A DNA stretch of 44,115 bases from Candidatus Babelota bacterium (GTDB taxonomy: Bacteria > Babelota > Babeliae > Babelales > JABDEC01), in the NCBI GenBank assembly GCA_013286795.1, contig JABDFA010000006.1, positions 1 through 44,115 of the forward strand, read 5' to 3'. The translations under genes and the position numbers were made by a program. Within the stretch, counting starts at the first letter, position 1. The number at the start of each line of letters is the position of its first letter. A model generated the notes under the pieces. It was not told the DNA's origin. It worked only from the letters and a program-made list of their open reading frames with translations, and did no database searches. Of this stretch, positions 8,691 to 16,803 are shown piece by piece.

Positions 8691-9845
8691 ATGAAATTAA
8701 TTTTTATATTTTTAACTTTTTCTAGCTCATTAATTTATTCTGCTTACGAGATAGATTTTAATAATTTTAAAAAACTTCCTAAAGTTCTTGAATTAGAAAT
8801 ATTTTCATATATTTCTGATGAATTAAAACCAGCATTTGAATTTGAAATTTCAGATCCAGCATTTAATAATTTATATCCAAAAATTTTTGACTCATTAAGG
8901 TTTAAAAGAGGTAGATATATTTTTTATCAAACACAATTTTTTTATTTTGGATCAAATAGACCAGCAGGAAAAAGAGTTGAGGTCTATGATCCACAAACAA
9001 ATAATTTGAAATATGAATTTTGGAATGATTGGAATGAGCCTTTAGATATAAGCAATGATGGTAGATATGCTGTTATGGGTCATTGGGGTGAGGCAAGAGT
9101 ATTGGATTTAGAGAACTCGCAATATATTAAATATAAATTGGAACACAATAGTAGCTCTTCTCTTCGGTCAATTGTAATAAGTAAGGATGACAAATATATT
9201 GTTACTAGTTCTCATGATAGAAGCGTAAAGATCTGGGAACTAGAAACAGGAACTCTTAAACATACGTTTAAATATAATCTTAGAGGCGACTATCTTAATA
9301 AAATTATGTTGGCTTTAATAAGTCCAAATTGCCGATACGTTATTATTGTTGCTTATAATAATAAAATACAATTGTGGGATTTGGAGACTAATTCAATTAA
9401 GAATACATTTGATCTTAATAGTACGATTGAATCAATTGCAATAAGCCAAGATAATAAATATATTATGGCAAGTTGTGCAGATAAGAGTTTAAAAATATGG
9501 AATTTAGAAACGGGAGATCTTAAGTATACTCTCTATTTTGATAATATAGTTAAAGAGATAAACGCAAATGGTGAATATATTTATGTTGCTTTTGATAATG
9601 GAAATGTAAATTTATATACTTTGTCTGGGGAACAAATGCGTATAATTAAATCATTAAATACAGATCAGCTCAATTTAGTTTTAGATTTATTGAAATTAAA
9701 TAAAATTGTTGGTAAAAGCCTTATCACTCTAAGTGATCAACAAGGAACTATTTTTGTTACTTTGCCCCTAATTATAAAAGCCGCTTTAAAGCGAAGATGT
9801 AATTTAAGGTATAAAACGGTTGAAGGAGTTATTTATTTTGTTTGA
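8691..9845 (+). CDS. Exported WD40 beta-propeller protein with N-terminal F-box-like motif
   Basis: A 384-residue protein with a signal peptide (MKLIFIFLTFSSSLIYS), then LPKVLELEIFSYISDEL (29-45), which matches the F-box helix pattern LPxxxxxxIfxYl. Several WD-type blades follow: VTSSHDRSVKIWELETG, NNKIQLWDLETN and MASCADKSLKIWNLETGDLK. A C-terminal segment rich in Lys, Arg and Leu follows the propeller. It starts 2 bp after the potD stop, so it probably shares the pot transcript, although its role seems unrelated. F-box plus WD40 is the architecture of eukaryotic SCF substrate adaptors. A host ubiquitin role is inference only. Confidence 0.82.
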   Translation: MKLIFIFLTFSSSLIYSAYEIDFNNFKKLPKVLELEIFSYISDELKPAFEFEISDPAFNNLYPKIFDSLRFKRGRYIFYQTQFFYFGSNRPAGKRVEVYDPQTNNLKYEFWNDWNEPLDISNDGRYAVMGHWGEARVLDLENSQYIKYKLEHNSSSSLRSIVISKDDKYIVTSSHDRSVKIWELETGTLKHTFKYNLRGDYLNKIMLALISPNCRYVIIVAYNNKIQLWDLETNSIKNTFDLNSTIESIAISQDNKYIMASCADKSLKIWNLETGDLKYTLYFDNIVKEINANGEYIYVAFDNGNVNLYTLSGEQMRIIKSLNTDQLNLVLDLLKLNKIVGKSLITLSDQQGTIFVTLPLIIKAALKRRCNLRYKTVEGVIYFV

Positions 9846-9906
9846 TTGTAGCAAACAACTATAGGTTATCGATAGAAATGTTTATGATTTTTTAATAGGT
9901 TATATA

Positions 9907-9971
9907 ATAAAATCCGTTCGTGGTGAGTGTTCTACGAAGCTTTAGCGAAGTAGAACGTATCGAACCATGAA
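9907..9971 (+). repeat. Left inverted repeat of the GIY-YIG unit
   Basis: The ends GTTCGTGGT and ACCATGAA can pair as the outer stem of a hairpin. Inside is a second stem, GTTCTAC (9929-9935) with GTAGAAC (9950-9956), followed inward by GAA on each side, a GC/GC pair and a TTTA loop. It is GC-richer than its surroundings. Confidence 0.9.
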
Positions 9972-9993
9972 TTCATATTAAAATTATAAATAA

Positions 9994-10281
9994 ATGGAAT
10001 ACTTTTTTGTTTACATACTTAAATGTAATGATGGTTCTTATTATACTGGCCATACTGATAATATTGAAAAAAGAATATATGAGCATAATAAAGGAATAAC
10101 TTACTGTTATACTTTATCACGCTTGCCTGTTGAATGTATTTTTGTTCAAACATTTACTTCTAGAATTGAAGCAATAGAAGCAGAACAGAAAATAAAAAAA
10201 TGGTCACGTAAGAAAAAAGAAGCTTTAATTAATCAAGATTGGAATGAATTATCCAAATTAGCTAAAAAGAAATTTAGATAA
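9994..10281 (+). CDS. GIY-YIG nuclease domain protein (UPF0213/YhbQ-like)
   Basis: A 95-residue single-domain protein. The GIY-YIG core reads VYILKCNDGSYYTGHT (6-21), followed by the conserved Arg in IEKRIYEHN (25-33) and the metal-binding Glu region AIEAEQKIKKWSRKKKEALI (60-79). The length and the WSRKKKEALI tail fit the YhbQ/UPF0213 family. No Shine-Dalgarno is visible before the ATG; the spacer is only 22 bp from the flanking hairpin. The gene is enclosed by inverted repeats, which suggests that the nuclease recognises or spreads them, as RAYT transposases do for REP elements. That link is inference. Confidence 0.9.
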   Translation: MEYFFVYILKCNDGSYYTGHTDNIEKRIYEHNKGITYCYTLSRLPVECIFVQTFTSRIEAIEAEQKIKKWSRKKKEALINQDWNELSKLAKKKFR

Positions 10282-10285
10282 GGAG

Positions 10286-10350
10286 TTCATGGTTCGATAC
10301 GTTCTACTTCGCTAAAGCTTCGTAGAACACTCACCACGAACGGATTTTAT
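10286..10350 (-). repeat. Right inverted repeat of the GIY-YIG unit
   Basis: Exact reverse complement of 9907-9971 by eye. It contains the hairpin 10301-10328: stem GTTCTAC/GTAGAAC, TTC on both sides, GC/GC, loop TAAA. It begins 4 bp after the GIY-YIG stop. Confidence 0.9.
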
Positions 10351-10375
10351 ATATTTCAATTTGTCAATGCGATTT

Positions 10376-10407
10376 GGGTGTAAGTACTGAACCTGGGCAC
10401 CCTTTTT
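10376..10407 (+). terminator. Weak candidate terminator
   Basis: GGGTG (10376-10380) can pair with CACCC (10398-10402), followed by TTTTT. The 17-base loop makes this weak. The 197-bp spacer 10282-10478 otherwise holds only the right repeat and an AT-rich leader. Confidence 0.3.
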
Positions 10408-10478
10408 ACAAGCAAACTTATATTTGGTACTCTATTAAAGTGTAGATGTAGATTGAATATTTTAACTAGGGGCAATTT

Positions 10479-11153
10479 ATGAGATTTTTAAGACTAATTA
10501 TTTTATCACTATTTACCTTAAGTTTGAGTCAAACATCTTTGTCAGTAACACGTAAAAATCTTAAAGATTTTTATTTGACTGCAAAGTGTTGGTCCAGACT
10601 AAGTGATTTTAAAGATCCTAAATCAATAAAAGATGAAATTAAGAAGAAGTTGCATATAGATTTAGAATCGACAGATGTTCTTGTTGCAGTTGATATATCT
10701 ATGATTGGTCCTAAATTATCGAAATTAAAGTCTGGAAGATCAAATATCGACAATACTGAAGGGGTATTAAACTTTATACCTAAGTGGCTTCCAATCAAAT
10801 ACTTTTTTAATGAAAATTTTTTTGGTGAGATTGAATTAAAACAACATATGATGAATCCAAAAACTCCAATGTTAATGTCTAGTGATGATATTGTACAAAC
10901 AAATATTGTTTTACATCACACAAGAAAACTTGTTGATCGCGTAGAATGGAATATTCGATTTACTCTAGCACATCAAGATTATATTGATAGGTGGATTTCT
11001 CAGTATAACGATGTAATAAAGAGTGTTCTTGTACATGAAAATTATGTTACAAAACATTATAAGTTTGTTGAATCTAAGGAGCTTGAACAAGAATATAAAA
11101 ATTACAGAAGAAGAACGCAGAGTGGTATTAGCAAGTTGTTCAAGAAATTTTAA
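10479..11153 (+). CDS. Exported protein of unknown function
   Basis: A 224-residue protein with a signal peptide (MRFLRLIILSLFTLSLSQTSLS) and an otherwise soluble, mixed-charge sequence. No known domain is recognised. The C-terminus is strongly basic (YKNYRRRTQSGISKLFKKF). A TAGGGG-type ribosome-binding site precedes the ATG. The next gene, also exported and unknown, starts 21 bp downstream, and a terminator follows that gene, so the two probably form one transcript. Confidence 0.7.
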   Translation: MRFLRLIILSLFTLSLSQTSLSVTRKNLKDFYLTAKCWSRLSDFKDPKSIKDEIKKKLHIDLESTDVLVAVDISMIGPKLSKLKSGRSNIDNTEGVLNFIPKWLPIKYFFNENFFGEIELKQHMMNPKTPMLMSSDDIVQTNIVLHHTRKLVDRVEWNIRFTLAHQDYIDRWISQYNDVIKSVLVHENYVTKHYKFVESKELEQEYKNYRRRTQSGISKLFKKF

Positions 11154-11174
11154 TTTAGATATAGGAGTAATATT

Positions 11175-11807
11175 ATGAAACGTTCAATGTTTTTATCTCT
11201 GATAATAAGCTTAGGAGTTATATCTTCTACAGCATTCATTAATTCGGGTATTCAAGATGTGTTTAGCGCTTTGGGTCAAAAGGCAACTTCAGGAGCTAAA
11301 GCGGTTGCTCAAGGTTCTTGGAACTTAGCTAAGAAATATCCTAAACCTACTGCTTCGGTTGCTATGCTTGCTGCATTGCCATTTGTTATGAAAAAAGCTG
11401 CAAATTCTTACGAGTTTTCAAGCTTTCTTAAAACAAATGTACCTATGTTAGGGTGTTTAGCTTTAGCTGGATATGATTTGACTGTAGGTCTTTTAGGTGA
11501 TCTTACAGATGCGAGTTCAGGTGTTTTTAATACAGGTAAATTATATTTTAAGATTAAGTCTAATAAAGAAGAGCAAGCTAAATTAGTTGATAAGATTTCT
11601 ATTCAAGAATCATCACTTTATGCTCAATATGATAGATACTTAATTGCGGAGTTAAAAAATAAACTTGCTATATTAAAGTCTATGGAAGCAGATCTGAAAA
11701 AAGAAATGAAAGAAGCAAAAGAAAAAGCTAACGTATCTCAGGTATTGTATCGCATTATGCGAGGTAGCATAACAGGTGCTGCCGGATATCAACTTTTTCA
11801 AAAATAA
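11175..11807 (+). CDS. Exported or membrane protein of unknown function
   Basis: A 210-residue protein with a signal peptide (MKRSMFLSLIISLGVISSTAF), an Ala/Lys-rich amphipathic stretch, one or two hydrophobic segments (around 60-75 and 90-107) and a Lys/Glu-rich coiled-coil-like region (about 125-185). The gene has an AGGAG ribosome-binding site. It is second in a two-gene unit ended by a clear terminator. No family is recognised. The coiled coil plus hydrophobic helices could suit an envelope-associated protein. Confidence 0.7.
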   Translation: MKRSMFLSLIISLGVISSTAFINSGIQDVFSALGQKATSGAKAVAQGSWNLAKKYPKPTASVAMLAALPFVMKKAANSYEFSSFLKTNVPMLGCLALAGYDLTVGLLGDLTDASSGVFNTGKLYFKIKSNKEEQAKLVDKISIQESSLYAQYDRYLIAELKNKLAILKSMEADLKKEMKEAKEKANVSQVLYRIMRGSITGAAGYQLFQK

Positions 11808-11816
11808 TTTGAATTT

Positions 11817-11853
11817 ATAAGCCTGGAAATAATTTTCAGGCTTATTTTATTTA
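11817..11853 (+). terminator. Rho-independent terminator
   Basis: An 8-9 bp stem, TAAGCCTG (11818-11825) with CAGGCTTA (11837-11844), is followed by TTTTATTT. It separates the unknown exported pair from the macro-domain operon. Confidence 0.8.
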
Positions 11854-11864
11854 GAGGATAACGT

Positions 11865-12527
11865 ATGAAAATAAATTATTTGATAGTTGCTTTGTTTATT
11901 ACAAGTTTTCTGTTATCTAATGCAACAAATATTAGTTATAAAATAAAAGGGATAGAGATAGTTTTAGTTCAGGATAATATTCTTAATTTAAAGGTTGATG
12001 CGATTGTTAATGCTGCAAATAAGAATTTAGAGCATGGTGGTGGCATTTGTGACGTAATACATAAAGCAGCAGGACCAGAGCTTGAAAAGGAATGTTTAAA
12101 GTATCCGTTATTAGGTCAAGATACACGTTGCTATACGGGTCAAGCAGTAATTACAAAAGGGTATAATCTTAAGAATTGTAAATCTGTTATTCATGCAGTT
12201 GGTCCAGATTGGAGAGCATCAAATACTAGTGTGGCCCCTGTATTATTGGGTAATGCTTATTTATCTAGTTTAGAATTGGCAGATAAAAATAAGTTAAGTT
12301 CAATAGCCTTTCCAGCTATTAGTGTGGGCATTTTTGCATTTCCGCCAAAAAAAGCTACAGAAATAGCAGTTAAAACTATTGCTAATTTTGATTATTCTAA
12401 ATCATATATTAAGAAGATTTATTTTGTAGTATATAACGATAATAATCTTTTTGAATTTTATAAAAATGTTTTAGAAAAATATGATGAAAAATATCAAGAA
12501 AGACTTTCCCCTATTTCAAAATTATAA
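11865..12527 (+). CDS. Exported macro-domain protein (ADP-ribose binding/hydrolase type)
   Basis: A 220-residue protein: signal peptide (1-20), then one complete macro domain. Recognisable motifs are VDAIVNAANKNL (44-55), HGGGICDVIHKAAG (57-70), the CYTGQAVITKGY region (89-100), IHAVGP (109-114) and AFPAISVGIFAFP (148-160). Macro domains bind ADP-ribose and may remove ADP-ribose or O-acetyl groups. Most bacterial members are cytosolic, so the signal peptide is unusual. The 3' end overlaps sufS by 47 bp, indicating co-transcription. A role on ADP-ribosylated host or envelope targets is inference. The domain call is firm; the exact activity is not. Confidence 0.9.
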   Translation: MKINYLIVALFITSFLLSNATNISYKIKGIEIVLVQDNILNLKVDAIVNAANKNLEHGGGICDVIHKAAGPELEKECLKYPLLGQDTRCYTGQAVITKGYNLKNCKSVIHAVGPDWRASNTSVAPVLLGNAYLSSLELADKNKLSSIAFPAISVGIFAFPPKKATEIAVKTIANFDYSKSYIKKIYFVVYNDNNLFEFYKNVLEKYDEKYQERLSPISKL

Positions 12528-13692
12528 ATCTTTAATTTATTTTGATAATGCTGCTACTACTCAAAAACCACAGCAAGTTATAGATTCGATAATAAATTTT
12601 TATACAAAACATAATGCCAATGTTCATAGAGGCGTTTACAGTTTTTCAGAGACAGCAACTACTTTATTTAATAATGCTAGAAAAAAGATAGCAAAATTTA
12701 TTAATGCAGATGTAAATGAAATAGCTTTTACAAGAGGTACTACTGAGGGAATAAATTTAGTTGCTCTTTCTTGGGCAGAAAAAAATATTTTTGCAGAGGA
12801 TGCAATAATAATAAGTCAAATGGAACATTTTGCTAATTTAATTCCTTGGCAACAATTTGCTCATAAAAAAAGAGTTAGGCTTTTAATTGTACCTATTACA
12901 AATACTGGAGAGTTAGATTTAAAAACTTATCAAGATTTTTTGTCTAATAATAAAGTTAAATTAGTAGCAATTACGCATATTTCTAATGTTTTGGGTACAC
13001 GTAATGATGTTGAATTTTTGACCCAAGAGGCACATAAATTTGGAGCAAAAATCTTAATAGATGCTGCTCAGTCTGTCGCTCATGAAAAAGTAGATGTGAA
13101 AAAAATAGATGCGGATTTTTTAGTTTTTTCAGGTCATAAACTTCTTGGTCCTACGGGAATAGGAATATTATATATTAAATATGCAATTGCTAAAGATTTG
13201 GCGCCAGTTGAATTTGGAGGTGGTATGGTAAAACAAGGTGGCTTTGAAAAATCCACTTGGTTAGAATTTCCTTATAGTTTTGAAGCTGGAACCCCAGCCA
13301 TTGCAGATGTAATAGGATTAGGCAGTGCTATAGATTATATAAATGAAAATATAAACTTTGATGCTTTAAAAAAGCATGAAGCTTTATTATGTTCCAAGCT
13401 TATTGATGGATTATCTAAATTTCCTAGAATTAAAATTTTAGGACCAATTGAACAGCTAAAAAAAAATGGACACATTGTAAATTTTGTAGTTGACGGAATA
13501 CATGCCCATGATGTGGCCGCTTACTTAGATAAACATAATATTTGTGTAAGGGCCGGACATCATTGTGCGCAACCTTTGCATCAAGTTTTAGATCTTGATG
13601 CATCTGTGCGTGTAAGTTTTTATGGTTATAACAATGAGCAAGAAGTTGAATTTTTTATTCAAAAAATAGAAGAAATGTTAAAAAAATTATGA
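12481..13692 (+). CDS. sufS: Cysteine desulfurase SufS
   Basis: PLP-dependent desulfurase that supplies sulfur for Fe-S clusters, 403 residues (402 from ATG 12484). The N-terminal FDNAATTQKPQQVID, the PLP lysine in FSGHKLLGPTG and the catalytic Cys in VRAGHHCAQPLHQ mark it as SufS (group II) rather than IscS. The start must lie within the preceding macro gene because conserved N-terminal residues begin there. Its scaffold partner SufU is about 5.5 kb away at 19220. The stop overlaps mscL by 4 bp. Confidence 0.94.
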   Translation: MMKNIKKDFPLFQNYKSLIYFDNAATTQKPQQVIDSIINFYTKHNANVHRGVYSFSETATTLFNNARKKIAKFINADVNEIAFTRGTTEGINLVALSWAEKNIFAEDAIIISQMEHFANLIPWQQFAHKKRVRLLIVPITNTGELDLKTYQDFLSNNKVKLVAITHISNVLGTRNDVEFLTQEAHKFGAKILIDAAQSVAHEKVDVKKIDADFLVFSGHKLLGPTGIGILYIKYAIAKDLAPVEFGGGMVKQGGFEKSTWLEFPYSFEAGTPAIADVIGLGSAIDYINENINFDALKKHEALLCSKLIDGLSKFPRIKILGPIEQLKKNGHIVNFVVDGIHAHDVAAYLDKHNICVRAGHHCAQPLHQVLDLDASVRVSFYGYNNEQEVEFFIQKIEEMLKKL

Positions 13693-14075
13693 TTGAAATT
13701 AGAGGATTTTTTTCAGACTTTAAAGATTTTGTTTTAAAGAGAAATGCAATAGATATGGCTTTGGGAATAGTAATTGCTGTATCATTTAGCAAGGTAGTCA
13801 CTTCATTAGTTGGTGATATATTAATGCCTATTATTGGGTTATTAATAGCAGATGTTAATTTTTCTAACTTAAAAATAGTATTAAAAAAAGCTATCTTGGA
13901 TTCAAAGGGCAAAGTTGTTGAGCCAGCCGTTACTATCAATTATGGTGCATTTATACAAATATTAGTAGATTTTCTAATTATTGCTTTTGTTGCTTTTATA
14001 GTTATAAGATTAATTAATAATTTTATAAGAAAAACTCAAGATTCTATAGAGTGGACCGAATTTATAAAAAAATAG
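13689..14075 (+). CDS. mscL: Large-conductance mechanosensitive channel
   Basis: A 128-residue inner-membrane channel that opens under osmotic downshock. The family start FKDFVLKRNAIDMALGIVIA, TM1 FSKVVTSLVGDILMPIIGLL and TM2 (about 90-110) are all present. It is coupled to sufS by ATGA overlap. The length is at the short end of normal. Confidence 0.95.
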   Translation: MIEIRGFFSDFKDFVLKRNAIDMALGIVIAVSFSKVVTSLVGDILMPIIGLLIADVNFSNLKIVLKKAILDSKGKVVEPAVTINYGAFIQILVDFLIIAFVAFIVIRLINNFIRKTQDSIEWTEFIKK

Positions 14076-14082
14076 GTTGATT

Positions 14083-14778
14083 ATGAATACGAGTAGTAAA
14101 AAGAAGATATTTTTAGGTTTTTTAATATTGGGCTTGATTTTGATTATACATTATACAGGCATGTATAAGAAATTTACTTTTGAATGTTTTAAACAGAATC
14201 GAGAATATTTGCTTAATTTTGTAGATCAACATTATTTAACTTCTGTTCTTGGTTATATAGCTTTATATATATTAACTGTCGTTTCTTCGTTTCCTCTAGC
14301 TGGACTTTTAACTGTCGTTGGTGGCTTTTTATTTGGTGTCATACTTGGAACTGTTTATACAAATATAGGTGGAGTAATTGGAGCAATTTTAGCGTTTTTA
14401 ATGTTCAGGTATTTTTTTGGAGAGACATTACAGCAAAAATACGGAGAAAAACTTGAACATTTTAACAAGAATATCGATGAATATGGTGCTGTTTACTTAC
14501 TTATTTTGCATGTTATGTCTGTAATTCCGTTTTTTATAATCAATATTCTTGCATCTTTGACTAAGATACCATTAAGAACCTTTATTTGGACAACCTCACT
14601 AGGAATTATCCCAGGTTCCATAGTTTATGCTTATGCTGGAAAGCAATTGTGCCAAATAAACTCTATGAGAGAAATCTTTTCTATTAAAGTGTTAATATCA
14701 TTCGCTTTATTGGGCTGTTTGGGCCTAATATCATTACTTTTTGAAAAATATAAAAATTCTAAGCATGTTAAAAAATAA
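14083..14778 (+). CDS. TVP38/TMEM64 (DedA-like, SNARE-associated) membrane protein
   Basis: A 231-residue membrane protein with about five hydrophobic segments. The signature region is LTVVGGFLFGVILGTVYTN, followed by GGVIGAILAFLMFRYFFGE and, later, FFIINILASLTKIPLRTFI and GIIPGSIVYAYAGKQL. Family members are linked to lipid or membrane-potential homeostasis; no specific substrate can be stated. ATG 14083 is preferred over the in-frame TTG 14077 because AGGT at 14074 is spaced for it. The 3' end overlaps the photolyase gene by 14 bp. Confidence 0.87.
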   Translation: MNTSSKKKIFLGFLILGLILIIHYTGMYKKFTFECFKQNREYLLNFVDQHYLTSVLGYIALYILTVVSSFPLAGLLTVVGGFLFGVILGTVYTNIGGVIGAILAFLMFRYFFGETLQQKYGEKLEHFNKNIDEYGAVYLLILHVMSVIPFFIINILASLTKIPLRTFIWTTSLGIIPGSIVYAYAGKQLCQINSMREIFSIKVLISFALLGCLGLISLLFEKYKNSKHVKK

Positions 14779-16144
14779 AAAGTACTCAATATCACTTTTT
14801 ATTTTTCGTAGAGATCTTAGACTCGATGATAATACTGGATTAATAAAAGCTTTGAAATTTTCAGAGCAAGTAATCCCATGTTTTATATTTGATCCTGCGC
14901 AAGTAGATAAAAAAAATTCTTATAGAAGCTTAAATTGTATTCAGTTTATGTTTGAATCATTAGAAGATTTGAATAAACAACTAATAACGTATGGTTCTAA
15001 ATTATATGGTTTTTATGGTAAACCTGAAGTGATAGTTAAAAATCTTATCAATAAATATTCTATTGAGGCAGTTTTTGTTAATAAAGATTATACCCCTTTT
15101 AGCATAAAAAGAGATAAGGTTATAGAAAATATTTGTTTGAAGAATTCTGTGAATTTTAATTCTTTTAGTGGTATTCTACTAGTTGAACCTGGAAAAATTT
15201 TAAATAAAAATGGTGAGCCATATTCTATTTTTAGTTATTTTTTTAAAATTGCATCTAAAAATCAAATAAATTTGCCTGTTGAGAATAGTTATAATAATTA
15301 TTTTAAAAAAACCTTACACAATAGTATCTCTTTAGAAGAAGTCTATAAAAAAATATTACCTAAACCAAATACTTATATTTGGGTAAAAGGAGGCAGGGGT
15401 CAATCTTTAAAAATTTTAAAATCAATTTCTAATTTTAAAAATTATGATAAAACGAAAGATTATCCTGATTTAAGTACAACGAATTTGGCAGCCTATTTAA
15501 AATTTGGAACCTCTTCTATTCGAGAGGTTTATCATGCTATTTATACAAATCTTGGGCCATATCACACTCTCATAAGACAATTATTTTGGAGAGATTTTTT
15601 TACACATATAGCATATGGTTCTCCATTTGTTTTTGGCCACGCATTTAAGTTTAAATATGATAGTTTGAAATGGAGTTATAATAAAGAGCATTTTAAGGCT
15701 TGGCAAGAAGGTAAAACCGGGTTTCCTATAATTGATGCAGGCATGAGGCAGCTTAATCAAACCGGTTTCATACATAACAGGGTAAGAATGTTAGTTGCGT
15801 CTTTCTTGGTTAAGGATTTACATATAGATTGGAGAAAGGGTGAAAAATATTTCGCACAAAAGTTAGTCGATTATGATCCTTCTGTTAATAATGGAAATTG
15901 GCAGTGGTGTGCATCTACTGGAACAGACTCTCAGCCATATTTTAGAATTTTTAATCCATGGTTGCAGCAGAAAAAATTTGATCCAAAATGCGAGTATATT
16001 AAAAAATATGTTCCTGAGTTAAAGAGTCTAGAACCGAGACAAATCCATAATTTATATAAAATTAATACACAAAATTACCCAAGACCTCTAGTGGATCATT
16101 TAAAAGAGGCCAAAATTGCTATATCCTACTATAAAAAATTTTAG
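14765..16144 (+). CDS. phrB: Deoxyribodipyrimidine photolyase (class I)
   Basis: Light-dependent repair of UV pyrimidine dimers, 459 residues. The N-terminal antenna domain starts FIFRRDLRLDDN. The FAD-binding domain shows LIRQLFWRDFF, WQEGKTGFPIIDAGMRQL, HNRVRM, NNGNWQWCASTGTD and FRIFNPWLQQ. The usual active-site Glu of WREF is Asp here (WRDFF), as in many family members. ATG 14765 lies inside the preceding gene; an upstream TTG is rejected because conserved sequence begins at residue 9 of this frame. Photolyase implies exposure to light at some life stage. A cryptochrome is less likely given full conservation of repair motifs. Confidence 0.92.
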   Translation: MLKNKKYSISLFIFRRDLRLDDNTGLIKALKFSEQVIPCFIFDPAQVDKKNSYRSLNCIQFMFESLEDLNKQLITYGSKLYGFYGKPEVIVKNLINKYSIEAVFVNKDYTPFSIKRDKVIENICLKNSVNFNSFSGILLVEPGKILNKNGEPYSIFSYFFKIASKNQINLPVENSYNNYFKKTLHNSISLEEVYKKILPKPNTYIWVKGGRGQSLKILKSISNFKNYDKTKDYPDLSTTNLAAYLKFGTSSIREVYHAIYTNLGPYHTLIRQLFWRDFFTHIAYGSPFVFGHAFKFKYDSLKWSYNKEHFKAWQEGKTGFPIIDAGMRQLNQTGFIHNRVRMLVASFLVKDLHIDWRKGEKYFAQKLVDYDPSVNNGNWQWCASTGTDSQPYFRIFNPWLQQKKFDPKCEYIKKYVPELKSLEPRQIHNLYKINTQNYPRPLVDHLKEAKIAISYYKKF

Positions 16145-16226
16145 TAAAACCCTTGATTTTTATTATTTGCAAGTGGTAATATTAAACTAATGTAATAGAA
16201 TAAATTTTTATTTAATGGAGGATGAC

Positions 16227-16802
16227 ATGAATAATCTTAAATTAGTAACGTTATATCTGATTTTAGCAGGTACATTTGCTGTAGAGTGTGGCGAAGATCC
16301 TCGTCCGGCTAAAAGAAGAAAAATTAATTCTCAAGAATTATTATTCAATGGAATAAGAGTTAGTAATTTCGATGCAATAAAAAAAGCTTTAAATGACAAA
16401 TCTGTGGATATAAATGCATTTGATCAAGATGGTGAAACTGTTTTAACTCTATTAGTTAAGAGGTCATCTTCTATGGTCCCTAATTATGACCCGAAGGTAA
16501 CCTACGCGATACTTTTATATTTATTAACAAAAGGAGCCAGGCTGGATCTTCCAAATAAAGAAGGTAGGTCTCCAATTCAAGTGGCTAAAGACAATAACGA
16601 CATGGACTTTATTTATGCAGTGGATAAATTTAAGCACCATAAAACTTATATGGATAAAAGAATGGAACAACTTAGAAATTTTACACCGTTAGATGCAAGT
16701 ACTTCGGGAATAGTTGCAGATTATGCATATGAAATCCAAGATCCTGAAATAAAGGATATTTTGGAAGGAAATGCAAAAGTTGCCACAGAAGAATCTAGAT
16801 AA
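16227..16802 (+). CDS. Exported ankyrin-like protein with NLS-like and F-box-like motifs
   Basis: A 191-residue protein from ATG 16227, chosen because GGAGG at 16217-16221 is spaced for it; the in-frame ATG 16215 overlaps that site. A signal peptide (1-19) is followed by PAKRRKI (27-33), a basic cluster resembling a monopartite nuclear localisation signal. Ankyrin-like units follow: DINAFDQDGETVLTLLV (61-77) and LTKGARLDLPNKEGRSPIQV (100-119). Near the end LDASTSGIVADYAYE (155-169) matches the IV.DY motif of the window's other exported proteins. A host-directed role is inferred. The gene is convergent with dcd, 1 bp apart. Confidence 0.78.
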   Translation: MNNLKLVTLYLILAGTFAVECGEDPRPAKRRKINSQELLFNGIRVSNFDAIKKALNDKSVDINAFDQDGETVLTLLVKRSSSMVPNYDPKVTYAILLYLLTKGARLDLPNKEGRSPIQVAKDNNDMDFIYAVDKFKHHKTYMDKRMEQLRNFTPLDASTSGIVADYAYEIQDPEIKDILEGNAKVATEESR

Positions 16803-16803
16803 A

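Larger units (their letters stand above)
9907..10350. mobile_element. Candidate mobile unit: GIY-YIG gene inside 65-bp inverted repeats
   Basis: A 444-bp unit consists of a 65-bp repeat (9907-9971), a 22-bp gap, the GIY-YIG gene, a 4-bp gap and the exact reverse complement of the repeat (10286-10350). By eye the two arms are identical over all 65 bases. TATAT occurs just outside both arms and could be a short target duplication, but the region is too AT-rich to be sure. A third related repeat without a gene lies at 18206-18258, which fits a dispersed element. Mobility is inferred. Confidence 0.5.

Noticed and set aside
13655..13939. Minus-strand ORF opposite mscL
   Set aside because: mscL has full family motifs on the plus strand; the antisense frame is low-complexity.
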